This document shows, in pieces, positions 1-9,194 of a DNA stretch of 64,000 bases. The stretch comes from Nitrospira sp. KM1 (GTDB lineage: Bacteria; Nitrospirota; Nitrospiria; Nitrospirales; Nitrospiraceae): the NCBI RefSeq assembly GCF_011405515.1, contig NZ_AP022671.1, forward strand, positions 3,162,001 to 3,226,000, read 5' to 3'. The notes under the pieces are model-generated. The model did not search any database and was not told where the DNA came from. It was given only the letters and a program-made list of their open reading frames with translations. The position numbers and the translations under genes were made by a program. Within the stretch, counting starts at the first letter, position 1; every line of letters begins with the position of its first letter.

Positions 1-86
1 CCGAGTGCATGGGCAGGGAAGCATTGAATCGGCTCGGAACAGCCGTGACCGGCCCCGCGAAGCGAAGGAAGTGGAGAAGGAGCGTT

Positions 87-1265
87 ATGAACGTTCATGA
101 ATTTCAGGCGAAGGCATTGTTCGCTCAATTCGGTGTGCCGGTGCCGCGTGGAAGAGAGATTACAAATCCAGAGACTGCCACGGCCTGGGCGAATGAGCTC
201 AATACTCCCGTGTTCGTCGTCAAAGCGCAGATCCATGCAGGCGGGCGAGGCAAGGCCGGAGGAGTCAAGATCACCAAGGACAAGACGGCAGTGGCGGGTC
301 TGGCCAAGGAACTCATCGGAAAAACCCTGGTAACGCACCAGACAGGCCCTAAAGGACGCAAAGTTCACCGTCTCTTGATGGAAGAGGGAGCGAATATCGC
401 CAAGGAACTCTATCTTTCGATTCTCGTGGACCGCGATACGGGGTGCCCCACCTTTATCGCGAGCACGGAAGGTGGAATGGAAATCGAAGAAGTCGCAGAA
501 AAGTCCCCTGAAAAGATCATCAAGGAAGCCATCGATCCGTCTGTCGGTTTTCAAGGACACAATGGCCGCAATGTGGCGTTTGCCTTGGGGCTCCAGCAGA
601 TTGAGCCCGCAGTCATCAACCCATTCGTGCAGCTGCTTGGGAACCTCTATCGTCTGTTCATGGAAAAGAACGCGGCGCTCGTTGAAATCAATCCGCTGAT
701 CATCACGAAGGAGAAAACGCTTGTCGCCCTCGACGGCAAGGTTTCCTTTGACGATAACGGCCTCTTCAAGCATGAGGACGTCCAGAAAATGCGGGACTTG
801 AACGAAGAAGAGCCGCTGGAGATTGAAGCGACAGCGAACAACCTGAATTACGTAAAACTGGACGGCAATATCGGCTGCATGGTGAATGGGGCCGGGCTGG
901 CGATGGCCACCATGGATGTCATCAAGCTCGCCGGCAGCGAACCGGCAAATTTTCTGGATGTGGGTGGCGGTGCGACGAAGGAGACGGTCGCGGCCGGATT
1001 TCGCATTCTCCTCAAGGATCCCAACGTCAAGGGCATCTTCATCAATATTTTCGGAGGGATCGTCCGCTGTGAGCGCATTGCCCATGGCGTCATCGAAGCG
1101 GCCAAGGAAGTCAAAATCTCCGTCCCGTTGGTCGTCCGTTTGCAGGGGACCAATGCAGAAGAAGGACGCAACCTCCTGGCGGAATCAGGCCTCAAATTGG
1201 AGGTCGCCAACGATTTGTGGGAAGCGGCGCAGAAAATCGTGAAGCTGACCGGAAAGGCGGCGTAA
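87..1265 (+). CDS. sucC: Succinyl-CoA synthetase (ADP-forming) beta subunit
   Basis: The protein has 392 residues when started at the ATG at 87, which gives the family-typical N-terminus MNVHEFQAK; the reading frame stays open upstream to position 9 but that extension is not family-like. It has an N-terminal ATP-grasp fold with the glycine-rich GGRGKAGGVK segment and a C-terminal CoA-ligase domain with NIFGGIVRCERIAHG. With SucD it interconverts succinyl-CoA and succinate with ATP synthesis or use, in the oxidative or reductive TCA cycle. Its length matches the family norm (about 385-400). sucD follows on the same strand, separated by one lipoprotein gene. The cytoplasmic function is certain; the direction of the cycle cannot be told from this window. 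Confidence 0.97.
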   Translation: MNVHEFQAKALFAQFGVPVPRGREITNPETATAWANELNTPVFVVKAQIHAGGRGKAGGVKITKDKTAVAGLAKELIGKTLVTHQTGPKGRKVHRLLMEEGANIAKELYLSILVDRDTGCPTFIASTEGGMEIEEVAEKSPEKIIKEAIDPSVGFQGHNGRNVAFALGLQQIEPAVINPFVQLLGNLYRLFMEKNAALVEINPLIITKEKTLVALDGKVSFDDNGLFKHEDVQKMRDLNEEEPLEIEATANNLNYVKLDGNIGCMVNGAGLAMATMDVIKLAGSEPANFLDVGGGATKETVAAGFRILLKDPNVKGIFINIFGGIVRCERIAHGVIEAAKEVKISVPLVVRLQGTNAEEGRNLLAESGLKLEVANDLWEAAQKIVKLTGKAA

Positions 1266-1272
1266 GACCACC

Positions 1273-1866
1273 ATGCCATGGAGAATGTTTGTGATCGGGG
1301 TCGTCCTCATGACCGTATCCGGTTGCATCATGGTTCGGGATGGGCAGGTGAAACCGCCGGCTCAGTGGCCCCCTCAAGTCACTCAACAAGCTAAGAAATC
1401 CATTTCGCTCCTTGTGTTCCAAGCCGGCCAGACCGCTCCCCCCGGCCAGGCCGTGAATCCCGAAAATGCCGAGAACGCCCGAAACTTGGCGGTAAAAGCC
1501 TACACGGAATCCGGCCTGTTTTCATCGGTCACGGCCGGGGGCCAGCCGGCTGATATTCAAGCCGACATCACGATCGGCGAACGAGGCAGCGAAGGCGTGT
1601 CGTGGTCGGGAGCGCTTTCGGCGTTGACCTTCACCATGATTCCTGGATACGTGTCTCAGGACGTCGTATCGACCACGACCTTCAAGGATTCTCAGCAGCG
1701 GATATTTGGAATGGTCGAAAAACGGGAAGTGTTGGGATTTTGGATTCAGTTTTTTCTCCTGTTTGGGATGCCGTTCGTCGATGGTCCGGCTTCGATCATC
1801 AACGAGACGGAATATGACATGCATCGCGCCACCATTGAGGAAGCACGCGGCAAAGGCTGGTTTTAG
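1273..1866 (+). CDS. Unrecognised lipoprotein between sucC and sucD
   Basis: This is a 197-residue protein that I do not recognise. It starts with a short hydrophobic signal (residues 4-17) ending in a lipobox-like VSGC, so Cys18 is the probable lipidation site. The rest is soluble until a hydrophobic stretch around residues 155-167 rich in Phe and Leu. It begins 8 bases after the sucC stop and ends 29 bases before sucD, so it is almost surely cotranscribed with both. No ribosome binding site stands out before the ATG at 1273. Its role is unknown. An envelope lipoprotein inside a TCA-cycle operon is an odd neighbour; cotranscription does not prove a functional link. Confidence 0.75.
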   Translation: MPWRMFVIGVVLMTVSGCIMVRDGQVKPPAQWPPQVTQQAKKSISLLVFQAGQTAPPGQAVNPENAENARNLAVKAYTESGLFSSVTAGGQPADIQADITIGERGSEGVSWSGALSALTFTMIPGYVSQDVVSTTTFKDSQQRIFGMVEKREVLGFWIQFFLLFGMPFVDGPASIINETEYDMHRATIEEARGKGWF

Positions 1867-1894
1867 CGGTCGTCGTCGTTGAAGAGGAATAGCT

Positions 1895-2767
1895 ATGTCC
1901 ATATTGGTCAATAAGAATACACGGGTGGTGGTCCAGGGCATCACGGGCAAAGAAGGGTCCTTTCATGCCACACAATGTAAAGCCTATGGTACCAAGGTCG
2001 TCGCCGGCGTCACGCCGGGAAAGGCCGGCCAGGAGGTCGAGGGCATTCCCGTCTTCAATACCGTCGCGGATGCAGTCAAGAAAACCGAATGCGACACGTC
2101 TCTGATTTTCGTGCCACCGCCCTTTTGCGCCGATGCCATTTTGGAAGCCGCCGATGCGGGAATCAAACTCGTGATCTGCATTACCGAAGGCATTCCCGTG
2201 AATGATATGGTCAAGGTGAAACGCGGATTGCGTGGACGCGATGTGCGGTTGATCGGTCCGAATTGTCCGGGGGTCATTACCGTCGATGAAGCGAAGATCG
2301 GTATCATGCCGGGCTTCATTCACAAGAAGGGTATTGTCGGCGTGGTCTCCCGAAGTGGAACGCTCACCTATGAAGCCGTCCATCAGTTGTCGACGTTGGG
2401 CCTCGGTGAAACCACCTGTGTCGGAATAGGTGGCGATCCGGTGAACGGGACAGGATTCGTCGATGTCCTGCCGTTATTCGAGAAAGATCCCGACACCCAT
2501 GCTGTTGTCATGATCGGCGAAATCGGGGGCGATGCAGAAGAAAAGGCGGCCGAGTTCATCAAGAAGCACGTCAAAAAACCCGTCGTGAGTTTTATCGCAG
2601 GGATTACTGCCCCGCCGGGTCGTCGCATGGGCCACGCAGGAGCGATCATCTCGGGCGGTAAGGGCACGGCCAGCGAGAAAATGAAGGCTCTGGAAGCCGC
2701 GGGTGTCAAAGTGGTGAAGAATCCGGCCGAAATCGGTATGGCAGTAAAAGCTGCGCTAGGTCGGTGA
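1895..2767 (+). CDS. sucD: Succinyl-CoA synthetase (ADP-forming) alpha subunit
   Basis: The 290-residue protein matches the SucD family length. The N-terminal CoA-binding Rossmann domain contains [14 protein letters not shown] (residues 11-24), followed by GPNCPGVI (121-128). The catalytic phospho-histidine is His247 in [16 protein letters not shown]. Together with SucC it forms the alpha2beta2 or alpha-beta ligase. The ATG at 1895 is preceded by gaagagga at a good distance. The stop overlaps the open frame of the next gene by a few bases, but that gene probably starts further in, at 2833. Confidence 0.97.
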   Translation: MSILVNKNTRVVVQGITGKEGSFHATQCKAYGTKVVAGVTPGKAGQEVEGIPVFNTVADAVKKTECDTSLIFVPPPFCADAILEAADAGIKLVICITEGIPVNDMVKVKRGLRGRDVRLIGPNCPGVITVDEAKIGIMPGFIHKKGIVGVVSRSGTLTYEAVHQLSTLGLGETTCVGIGGDPVNGTGFVDVLPLFEKDPDTHAVVMIGEIGGDAEEKAAEFIKKHVKKPVVSFIAGITAPPGRRMGHAGAIISGGKGTASEKMKALEAAGVKVVKNPAEIGMAVKAALGR

Positions 2768-2832
2768 TACAACCACGGGAACGATGGGCATGGAGCGGCC
2801 GGTTGATTCTATTGACCGGGAGAAGGCGAGCA

Positions 2833-3690
2833 ATGAAACGTCTAATCGTGCTCCTTGTGCTGATTGTCTGCGGGCAAACGCAGCTCACCGACGCAGCCGG
2901 CCGAAACACAACGGTTACCTGGCACGGCCACGCGGCGTTTGAAATCATCACGCCCAACGGGACGACACTCCTTATCGATCCTTGGTTGAACAACCCGCTC
3001 AATCCTCTGGTGAAGGACAAACAGGATCCGGTCGAACGTCTCGCAAGAGCGGATTACATACTGGTCACGCACGGTCACTTCGACCACGTGGGGGATACTG
3101 TCGCGATTGCCAAGAGGACCGGCGCGCGCTTGGTCGCCAATTTTGAGTTGGGGACGAACTTAGCCAAGTTGCAGGGATTCCCCAAAGATCAGATGGGCTT
3201 CGATACATTGATGAATCCCGGCGGAGAGATTTCCCTCGCAAACGGTGAAGTGATTGTGGCCATGACTCCTGCCGTGCATTCGAGCGGCATGGGCAACCCC
3301 ATGGCAAACGAACAAAGCCCGGAGCTCGTCTATGGAGGCAATCCTGGCGGTTTTGTCATCAAGGTCAAAGGCGGCCCGACGATTTATCATTCCGGCGATA
3401 CGGCATATTTCAAAGACATGGAAGTGATCGGCGAACAATATGAGCCGGATCTCGCGTTGCTCAACATCGGCGGCCATTTCGGAATGGAGCCTCGCATGGC
3501 CGCTCGTGCTGCTGCCAGCGTAAGGGCGAAGGTCTCAGTGGGCCATCATTACGGCACGTTTCCTGTCCTCACGCAGGATACAACTCAATTTTCTGATGCC
3601 TTGAAAAAGCGAAAGCTGGGGTTTCGTCAAATGACGCCCGGCTCCTCCATCGTCTTCAACGGCACCAAGCTGAAGCCTGCCCAACCCTAG
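2833..3690 (+). CDS. Exported metal-dependent hydrolase, metallo-beta-lactamase fold (UPF0173-like)
   Basis: I place the start at ATG 2833, after a gggag-type site, because this gives a clean signal peptide: MKRLIVLLVLIVCG, cleavage near residue 20. The mature part is a metallo-beta-lactamase fold of the UPF0173/UlaG-like type. It shows an early GHAAF motif (residues 32-36), the metal-binding HGHFDH (80-85, with His80, His82, Asp84 and His85), a later HSGDTAYF and a GHHYGTFP near the end. The length (285 residues) is about 50 more than cytosolic UPF0173 proteins, which the signal peptide and C-terminal tail explain. The substrate is unknown. It sits directly after sucD. Confidence 0.85.
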   Translation: MKRLIVLLVLIVCGQTQLTDAAGRNTTVTWHGHAAFEIITPNGTTLLIDPWLNNPLNPLVKDKQDPVERLARADYILVTHGHFDHVGDTVAIAKRTGARLVANFELGTNLAKLQGFPKDQMGFDTLMNPGGEISLANGEVIVAMTPAVHSSGMGNPMANEQSPELVYGGNPGGFVIKVKGGPTIYHSGDTAYFKDMEVIGEQYEPDLALLNIGGHFGMEPRMAARAAASVRAKVSVGHHYGTFPVLTQDTTQFSDALKKRKLGFRQMTPGSSIVFNGTKLKPAQP

Positions 3691-3832
3691 CCACGATTTT
3701 TATTTTGCACACGATTCTCATGGTATTTCGCGTGTAAGTCGCGTATCCTCATAGAATTCGTCTACTGCAGACTGTGCCGCCGATCATCGCTAGCCGGTCC
3801 CCTAAATGATTGAAGCCGAAGCAAGGAGCTGA

Positions 3833-5467
3833 TTGCGAGTCTTTCTCGTTCACGTCCGGGACCCCCAGTTTTACGCGCTTCCGGCGAAAACTCGCGCGAA
3901 AAACGGCAACATACGGGTCATGGGATTCCCGCCTATCGGGATCATGTCCCTTTCCGCTGTTCTCAAGGAGGCCGGACATGAATGTGTCATGTTCGACCAG
4001 GCCAATCCGGATACTCCCAACGCGGTCATTCTCGAACAAATTCACCACCAGCAGCCTTCATTGGTAGGCCTCAGCTTTCTCAGCACGACCAGCTATCCGT
4101 ATGCGAAAATTCTCGCCCGCCAGATTCGCGCCGCCAATTCAAAGGTCAAGCTGGCCTTCGGCGGTGTATTCGCCAGCCTGAACGCACCTTTGGTCAAACT
4201 CCAATGCCCTGAAGTCGATTTTATCTGTCGCGGCGACGGAGAACAGCTGATTCTGGATCTCCTCGCCAACCTCGAAGAGCCGGAAGGCGTATGCGGTCTG
4301 ACATGGATGAGCGATGGGAGAGTTGTCCAGAATCCGGGACGGCCGATAGAGCGACACCTTGACCAATGGCCGTTCCCCGACCGGGAGAGTCTCAAGCTCG
4401 ATTTTGTCGAATCCATGCCGTTGGATGTTCCGGCCGTGCTCTCCATGGACCGCTTCACCACCATGCAGACCTCGCGAGGATGCCCCTGGCCGTGCGTCTT
4501 CTGCGACATTCCAATTTTTAACGAAGGCAAGTGGCGCGCGCGCAGCGCACAGCATGTCGTGGACGAGTTGAAATACCTCGAATCACTTGGATATGGATCG
4601 GTCTATTTCGTCGACGATCATTTTCTCCTTCAGCCCAAGCGGATCGAGGCGATCTGCCAAGGGGTGACGAATCAGGGGTTACACATTCAGTGGGGAATCG
4701 AGGGACGCGTGGATTCGGTGGCACAACATCTCTTTCCTGCCATGGCCAAAGCCCATTGCCGAACGGTGATGTTCGGCATCGAGAGCGGAAGCCAAGCGAT
4801 TCTCGACCGGTTGAAAAAGGAGCAAACCCTTCAGGAAGTCGAAACGGCGGTGACAAACGCCAAGAATGCCGGCATTGAAATCGTGCACGGATTCTTTACG
4901 GTGGGAAATCCTGATGAGACGGTCGAAGACATGAAGGCGACGTTTGATTTTGCCGCCAAGCTTCCACTCGATACGTTCGGCTTCAATCGCCTCTGCGTGT
5001 ATCGAGGAACCCCGCTCTGGCAGGAATACATCAAAAGAGGACTGGTGAGCGAAGCGAGCGATTGGTACAAGTACTTCAAGTGCTCGGAGATTGATCCTAC
5101 ATGTCTGCCGGGTGAAACGATCAATCATGTTCGGCAAGAGGGTCTCAAGAGGCTGTTTATTTATAAGCTCACGCGCTATCCTTTGCAGACCTTTAGATTG
5201 CTCCGGCGGTTTCTCAGATTTATGCCGGTTCGCGATGTAGTCTATCTCATCATGAAGCCGTTTCTTGGACAGAAAAAGGGAGCCACCAAAGCCGAAATTC
5301 TTTCTCGCGCTGTTGAGCACGCCGATATGAAGGACGCTGCCGCTCAACTCACGCACTTGACCGATGAGATGCTACACAACGTTCTCGAAGCGTCTCGTGT
5401 CGAGCGCCAGCGGATCCAACTCGAGGCGGAGAGTTCAAGAGAACTTCCGATGGTGCCGGCCAGGTAA
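3833..5467 (+). CDS. B12-binding domain radical SAM protein
   Basis: The protein has 544 residues and starts with TTG at 3833, five bases after aaggag. Residues 1-160 form a cobalamin-binding-like Rossmann domain. The radical SAM core carries C217-x3-C221-x2-C224 in the context SRGCPWPCVFCDIP, which binds the [4Fe-4S] cluster, followed by an ELKYLESLGYGSVYFVDDHF segment typical of the BchE/HpnJ-like group. The C-terminus is a basic helical extension. Such enzymes do methylations or ring rearrangements on lipids, pigments and natural products. Hopanoid genes lie elsewhere in the window, so a hopanoid or lipid substrate is conceivable, but nothing close by shows it. The substrate is not assigned. 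Confidence 0.85.
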   Translation: MRVFLVHVRDPQFYALPAKTRAKNGNIRVMGFPPIGIMSLSAVLKEAGHECVMFDQANPDTPNAVILEQIHHQQPSLVGLSFLSTTSYPYAKILARQIRAANSKVKLAFGGVFASLNAPLVKLQCPEVDFICRGDGEQLILDLLANLEEPEGVCGLTWMSDGRVVQNPGRPIERHLDQWPFPDRESLKLDFVESMPLDVPAVLSMDRFTTMQTSRGCPWPCVFCDIPIFNEGKWRARSAQHVVDELKYLESLGYGSVYFVDDHFLLQPKRIEAICQGVTNQGLHIQWGIEGRVDSVAQHLFPAMAKAHCRTVMFGIESGSQAILDRLKKEQTLQEVETAVTNAKNAGIEIVHGFFTVGNPDETVEDMKATFDFAAKLPLDTFGFNRLCVYRGTPLWQEYIKRGLVSEASDWYKYFKCSEIDPTCLPGETINHVRQEGLKRLFIYKLTRYPLQTFRLLRRFLRFMPVRDVVYLIMKPFLGQKKGATKAEILSRAVEHADMKDAAAQLTHLTDEMLHNVLEASRVERQRIQLEAESSRELPMVPAR

Positions 5468-5474
5468 CCTCTGA

Positions 5475-6206
5475 TTATTCCGTTGGAGTGATGAGACGCA
5501 GAAGTGTATCTGCCCACACCCAGGGCGATCCCTGGTCCTCATGCTTACAGTACACAAAGCAGTCCATGCCCTGCCTATTCGCTTCTTTAATTCGCTCCGC
5601 CCAATGGCCGAGGGCCGTGTGGTCATATTCGGTCTTCCGCAACCGGATGTACCAGAAGTCCGCCGTTTGACGCAGCTCAGCCGGACGGTCGTCGGTATCG
5701 GCCGCCACCCAAGAAACATTTGATTGTTTCAGTAGTGTTTCGACTCCCGGTTCGTACCAGGAATCATGGCGGAACTCGACCGCCCATCGGTGTGATCGGG
5801 GAAGCTGGTGAAGAAACCGCTCGAGACGGTCGTCATCTCTAGTCAGATTGGGAGGCAACTGGATGAGCCACGGACCGAGCCGATGCGCAACAGCCATTGG
5901 TGCCAATTGAGTGACCATGACATCGAGAAACGAATAGCAGTCCGGCTTGAGTCTGTACCGATGTGTGATTTGACGGTGAACCTTGGGTGCGAAGACGAAA
6001 TGGTCAGGGGTCGCCGCCATCCAGTTCGAAACCGCTTTGTCGCCGGGCAGACGATACCAGAGCCCGTCCAATTCAACAGTATCGTATCTCGTCGCATAGT
6101 ACTTGAGAAAGTCGGCATGCTTGAGATCCGGCGGATAGAAACGGTCAGGCCCCTGCCACGGTTTGTACGAGTATCCGGACAGCCCGATATGGAATCGTGC
6201 GTTCAT
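5475..6206 (-). CDS. DUF72 family protein (TIM-barrel, YecE-like)
   Basis: This is a DUF72 protein of about 243 residues. It opens with FHIGLSGYSYKPWQG, the typical DUF72 start, then YYATRYDTVELDGLWYRLP, and ends with YIRLRK and WAERIKEANRQGMDCFVYCKHEDQGSPWVWA. The family adopts a TIM-barrel fold; its biochemical role is not settled. The start is uncertain: ATG at 6206 lies only one base after ggagg, so TTG at 6230 may be the true start. It is convergent with the radical SAM gene, with 7 bases between the stops. Confidence 0.85.
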   Translation of the reverse strand: MNARFHIGLSGYSYKPWQGPDRFYPPDLKHADFLKYYATRYDTVELDGLWYRLPGDKAVSNWMAATPDHFVFAPKVHRQITHRYRLKPDCYSFLDVMVTQLAPMAVAHRLGPWLIQLPPNLTRDDDRLERFLHQLPRSHRWAVEFRHDSWYEPGVETLLKQSNVSWVAADTDDRPAELRQTADFWYIRLRKTEYDHTALGHWAERIKEANRQGMDCFVYCKHEDQGSPWVWADTLLRLITPTE

Positions 6207-6261
6207 GCCTCCGATTATAACGAAGCCCAAGCTCCTATCTGAAACTATTTCAAGGGACGAT

Positions 6262-7227
6262 CTAGACTGATATGCCCCAAAATCGCTGAGCCAGCAGCCC
6301 GATACTGTAGCTCACGCCCACCGCAACGGTGAGAATGACGAGATTCAACAGTATGCGGCGTGTGACATTCATGCCGGAGAGGAACGATAAAAGTGTCGAG
6401 ACGACGACGACCATGATACCGGCGGTGGCCACTGACAAAACGGCATTTGTTGCGCCGAAGAGCACGGGCAGGACCGGAACGGTGGCACCAATGATATAGG
6501 CGGTTCCCACTACGGCCCCTGACACGACCGGCGATTCTTCCATTATCGCCTGTTCAGGCTCTTCTCCGAGGAAAATCTTTTTGGCCAGGTCCGTTGATTT
6601 CACTTCCTTTTCGGAGTTCAACGCGAGGAACGCTCCGGCAGCCATCGAGAAGGCGCCGGCCACTGCGGTGGTGCAGGCGGCGATAAGCACGGTCGTGGGA
6701 TTCCCGAATGCACCAAAAAATCCGCTCACAGCGCCCAGAATTTCCACTACCCCATCGTTCAGGCCCAGGAAGATGTTGCGAATCTGCTCGGCGCTGATCT
6801 TCCGTTCCGTGAGAGTCGTGACCATCACATCTTCATGCTTGAATTCATCCGTAAGGATCCCACGGAGCGCCTCGCCCAGTGGTTCCTTCTTGTAGGCTTG
6901 CCACAGCGTCAGATATTTGCGGACTCCATGCACTTCGATTGCCTCGAGAATGAGATGAATGGCTCCCGTTCCGAACAGACGGCAGACGAATATGAGCAGG
7001 CGGAGCTTTAGCCGCCTTCCGATATCGAGCCGATCCGTGTGCAGGCCGAAAAAGTCTTGCCAGAATCTCAGATGCTCCTCTTCGACTGCGACGAGCTTGT
7101 CGAGCGTGTCTTGCACATCACAGTCGCCGGTCATAGCCTTCAGTTGACGATAGAGGGAGAGGTCGAACAGTTCGTCCAGAACCAACGTTCTGGCTAAGTG
7201 AAGGTCATGAGAAGATGTGGAAATCAT
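6262..7227 (-). CDS. Ferritin-like domain fused to CCC1/VIT1-type iron transporter
   Basis: From the ATG at 7227 the protein has 321 residues. The N-terminal half (about residues 1-140) is a ferritin/rubrerythrin-like helical domain with metal-ligand-type acidic residues in LDELFDLSLYRQL and VEEEHLRFW, and later DEFKHEDVM. The C-terminal half has the CCC1/VIT1 signature GLNDGVVEILGAVSG and about five membrane segments, including MAAGAFLALNSEKEV. Related fused proteins (erythrin-vacuolar iron transport or MbfA type) export or sequester Fe(II)/Mn(II). I infer inner-membrane metal efflux. The frame is open to 7293, but that extension does not look coding. No iron-box-like operator was identified. 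Confidence 0.85.
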   Translation of the reverse strand: MISTSSHDLHLARTLVLDELFDLSLYRQLKAMTGDCDVQDTLDKLVAVEEEHLRFWQDFFGLHTDRLDIGRRLKLRLLIFVCRLFGTGAIHLILEAIEVHGVRKYLTLWQAYKKEPLGEALRGILTDEFKHEDVMVTTLTERKISAEQIRNIFLGLNDGVVEILGAVSGFFGAFGNPTTVLIAACTTAVAGAFSMAAGAFLALNSEKEVKSTDLAKKIFLGEEPEQAIMEESPVVSGAVVGTAYIIGATVPVLPVLFGATNAVLSVATAGIMVVVVSTLLSFLSGMNVTRRILLNLVILTVAVGVSYSIGLLAQRFWGISV

Positions 7228-7408
7228 GAGTGACGGATAGAAAAGGATTATAGCGAAATGTGTCCGAGGCGTCGATAACCGGTATGCCGGCATAGTGCTG
7301 GCTAGATGGACCGACTAGGAACGGGCATCTTCATTCCCGCGATTTTCTTGACGGAATTCGCACCTTGCGATAGAAAAATACAAGCTCAATCGAGAGGGCC
7401 ATTCGCGC

Positions 7409-8245
7409 ATGAAGCCATCCCCAAGAAAATCCCGCACGTTGGTCAGAATCCCCGTCGAGTTCGAGAGTATTGCGGACGACACCGAGTTGAAGGGGAAGGG
7501 ATACACGCTTGATCTCAATATGAACGGCTGCCGGGTTGAATCCCATACCATCGTCCCACGTGGCAGTTATTTACGGCTGCGGCTGACGATTCCGAAGGTG
7601 CCGGCGCCAGTGCTGATTGGGATGGCCCGGGTACGGTGGGTTCAAGCCCATTCCTTTGGCGTTGAATTCATCCAGCGGTCCGCAGACGACATTCCTGTGA
7701 TCAACCGAGTGACGGCCGAAAGCACGGAACAAAAAGAGTCCGTGGGCCGCGCGATCCAACAACGGGCAGGCACTGCCAACTGCACGGTCCTTGTCGTTGA
7801 AGATGATGAGGATGTGCGGCACCTCTGCGCACGCACACTCGAGGAGATTGGGTGCAAGGTCATCAAGGCGGCCGGTAGCACAGAGGCACTGCAGGCGTCT
7901 GCCGCCTACATGGGACCGATCCACCTCCTTCTGATCGATCTCATTCTGCGTCCGCCAGTTCTTCAGTTGCAGTCAGGCGGAGAACGATATCCACGGGTAC
8001 ATGGACATGAACTGGTGAACCATATCCTGCGAATCAGAAAGAAATGTCACGTGGTGTTCATGTCCGGTCACGACGACAGTGCTCTGAAAACCCTCGGCAT
8101 AGATGTGGGAGAGGCACTCTGTTTGCAAAAGCCTTTCAGCCGGGAGGATCTGCTCGTTGCCATCAACCAGGCCATGGCCGCTTCACCTTGCGAATACCGG
8201 GAATCCCGCCCGGACAAGCCCAAAAAGGCGGCCAATTCCCGCTAG
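7409..8245 (+). CDS. PilZ domain - response regulator receiver fusion
   Basis: The 278-residue cytoplasmic protein has two domains. Residues 1-100 are a PilZ domain: an RTLVRIPVEF arm with the arginines expected for c-di-GMP binding and a DLNMNGCRVES stretch in place of the usual D/NxSxxG. Residues 125-265 are a receiver (REC) domain with acidic EDDEDV, a phosphoacceptor Asp in LLLIDLIL, the Ser of VFMSGHDD and the conserved Lys of LQKPFS. The loop after the phosphoacceptor Asp is longer than usual (about 20 extra residues, including LQLQSGGERYPRVHG). It has no DNA-binding domain, so it probably works by protein contact. No partner kinase is adjacent. Confidence 0.87.
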   Translation: MKPSPRKSRTLVRIPVEFESIADDTELKGKGYTLDLNMNGCRVESHTIVPRGSYLRLRLTIPKVPAPVLIGMARVRWVQAHSFGVEFIQRSADDIPVINRVTAESTEQKESVGRAIQQRAGTANCTVLVVEDDEDVRHLCARTLEEIGCKVIKAAGSTEALQASAAYMGPIHLLLIDLILRPPVLQLQSGGERYPRVHGHELVNHILRIRKKCHVVFMSGHDDSALKTLGIDVGEALCLQKPFSREDLLVAINQAMAASPCEYRESRPDKPKKAANSR

Positions 8246-8329
8246 ATCGTCTCACTGATCGGTTCTGGACGAAACACACACCAATCCACCCATCGATGAC
8301 GCCACAGTCCGCAGCATGTGACCCCGTCG

Positions 8330-8455
8330 TCAGCCCATCAGGAAATACGCACCGAACCCGATAGCAGCCAGGACAGCGATACTCAGCATCGCTTTTTCGT
8401 GGCCGCACATTCCTGCTTGAGCCTTGCAGGCGGAGAGTGAACACATGACCGACAT
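8330..8455 (-). CDS. 41-residue single-pass membrane peptide
   Basis: This small gene was found by reading the minus strand. It has an ATG at 8455 preceded by tggaggttgt (ggagg at 8460-8464) and ends with TGA at 8330-8332. The peptide starts MSVMCSLSACKAQAGMCGHE and continues into a hydrophobic helix (about residues 23-40). It has three cysteines (C5, C10, C17) and a GHE motif before the helix. The strong Shine-Dalgarno and the clear membrane segment support a real gene. The function is unknown; the cysteines suggest metal or redox chemistry, but that is a guess. It is convergent with the PilZ-receiver gene. Confidence 0.6.
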   Translation of the reverse strand: MSVMCSLSACKAQAGMCGHEKAMLSIAVLAAIGFGAYFLMG

Positions 8456-8675
8456 ACAACCTCCAGGGCAACTAGGACATCATAGCGCACCCCTGAAATC
8501 AAGCAGGTAAACCATGACCGACGGCAGCAAAACGAGCACGGTCATCGCCGTGTCAAGGCTTGTCTGGTCTCATCAAGGTGTTTTTGCAGATGGCGAGAGG
8601 TCCGATAGGATAAGCGTTAGTTTTTCTGACAAGTTAGGCAAGTAAGATACGCAGAGGTCGAACTGGCAAAGCATA

Positions 8676-8703
8676 GCCTCCTGCCCGCTGATGGACAGGA
8701 GGC
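8676..8703 (-). terminator. Hairpin after the small exported protein gene
   Basis: An inverted repeat of 11 bases (one mismatch) around a 6-base loop lies just past the stop of the gene at 8715-9086. There is no strong T-run after it on the minus strand, so it is a weak terminator candidate. Confidence 0.4.
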
Positions 8704-8714
8704 ATTTAGTGGTC

Positions 8715-9086
8715 TTACCGACAATTAGGCGGGGGGCTGTTTCCGAAAACCTGTTTGAGATTCGTCCAGCGTTCGAATTCTTGGGTTGAGAGGTCACGCG
8801 CTCCCAAGCTGCCGGATTTGGTAGACAATTTCACCCATTCCTCGTACATGGCACATTCTTCGGCGGAAGCTGCCGGTAGAGCAGATCGAGGAACTCTGAC
8901 GGCATTGTCTCGTTCGGCGGCGGCCGGTGCCGATGATTTGGAGCTAAATTCCGAAGCCTCCGGAATGGTGCTGAAACCCTCCTTGTCGGATTCTTGAACA
9001 GCATGACAGCCCGCGCGAGGCTGGTCCGTATACACTTCACCGGGGCACACGTACATTGCAGCAGCGAGAACAATGGTTTCCAGCAT
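8715..9086 (-). CDS. Small exported protein of unknown function
   Basis: The protein has 123 residues from the ATG at 9086, which follows ggaggg at a good distance; an upstream in-frame start at 9116 is less likely. The N-terminus MLETIVLAAAMYVCPGEVYTD looks like a short signal, and the CPGEVYTDQPRAGC segment gives a closely spaced cysteine pair. The middle is low complexity (Ser, Ala and Glu rich) and the C-terminal part contains EECAMYEEWVKLS and FERWTNLKQVF with a last cysteine. I do not recognise a family. It probably acts in the periplasm or at the membrane. It stands alone between other transcription units. Confidence 0.65.
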   Translation of the reverse strand: MLETIVLAAAMYVCPGEVYTDQPRAGCHAVQESDKEGFSTIPEASEFSSKSSAPAAAERDNAVRVPRSALPAASAEECAMYEEWVKLSTKSGSLGARDLSTQEFERWTNLKQVFGNSPPPNCR

Positions 9087-9194
9087 GGAAGGCCCTCCTA
9101 TAAACACCGGTAGCACAACAGTAACATGGAAGACCCGAACCAGAAAGAAAATCCACGTGTTTCTCAGCTTGCCATCGTCCGATCGCCTCTCGCC

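Noticed and set aside
4679-5356. 225-residue minus-strand open frame inside the radical SAM gene
   Set aside because: Antisense of a well-supported gene with no ribosome binding site or family match.
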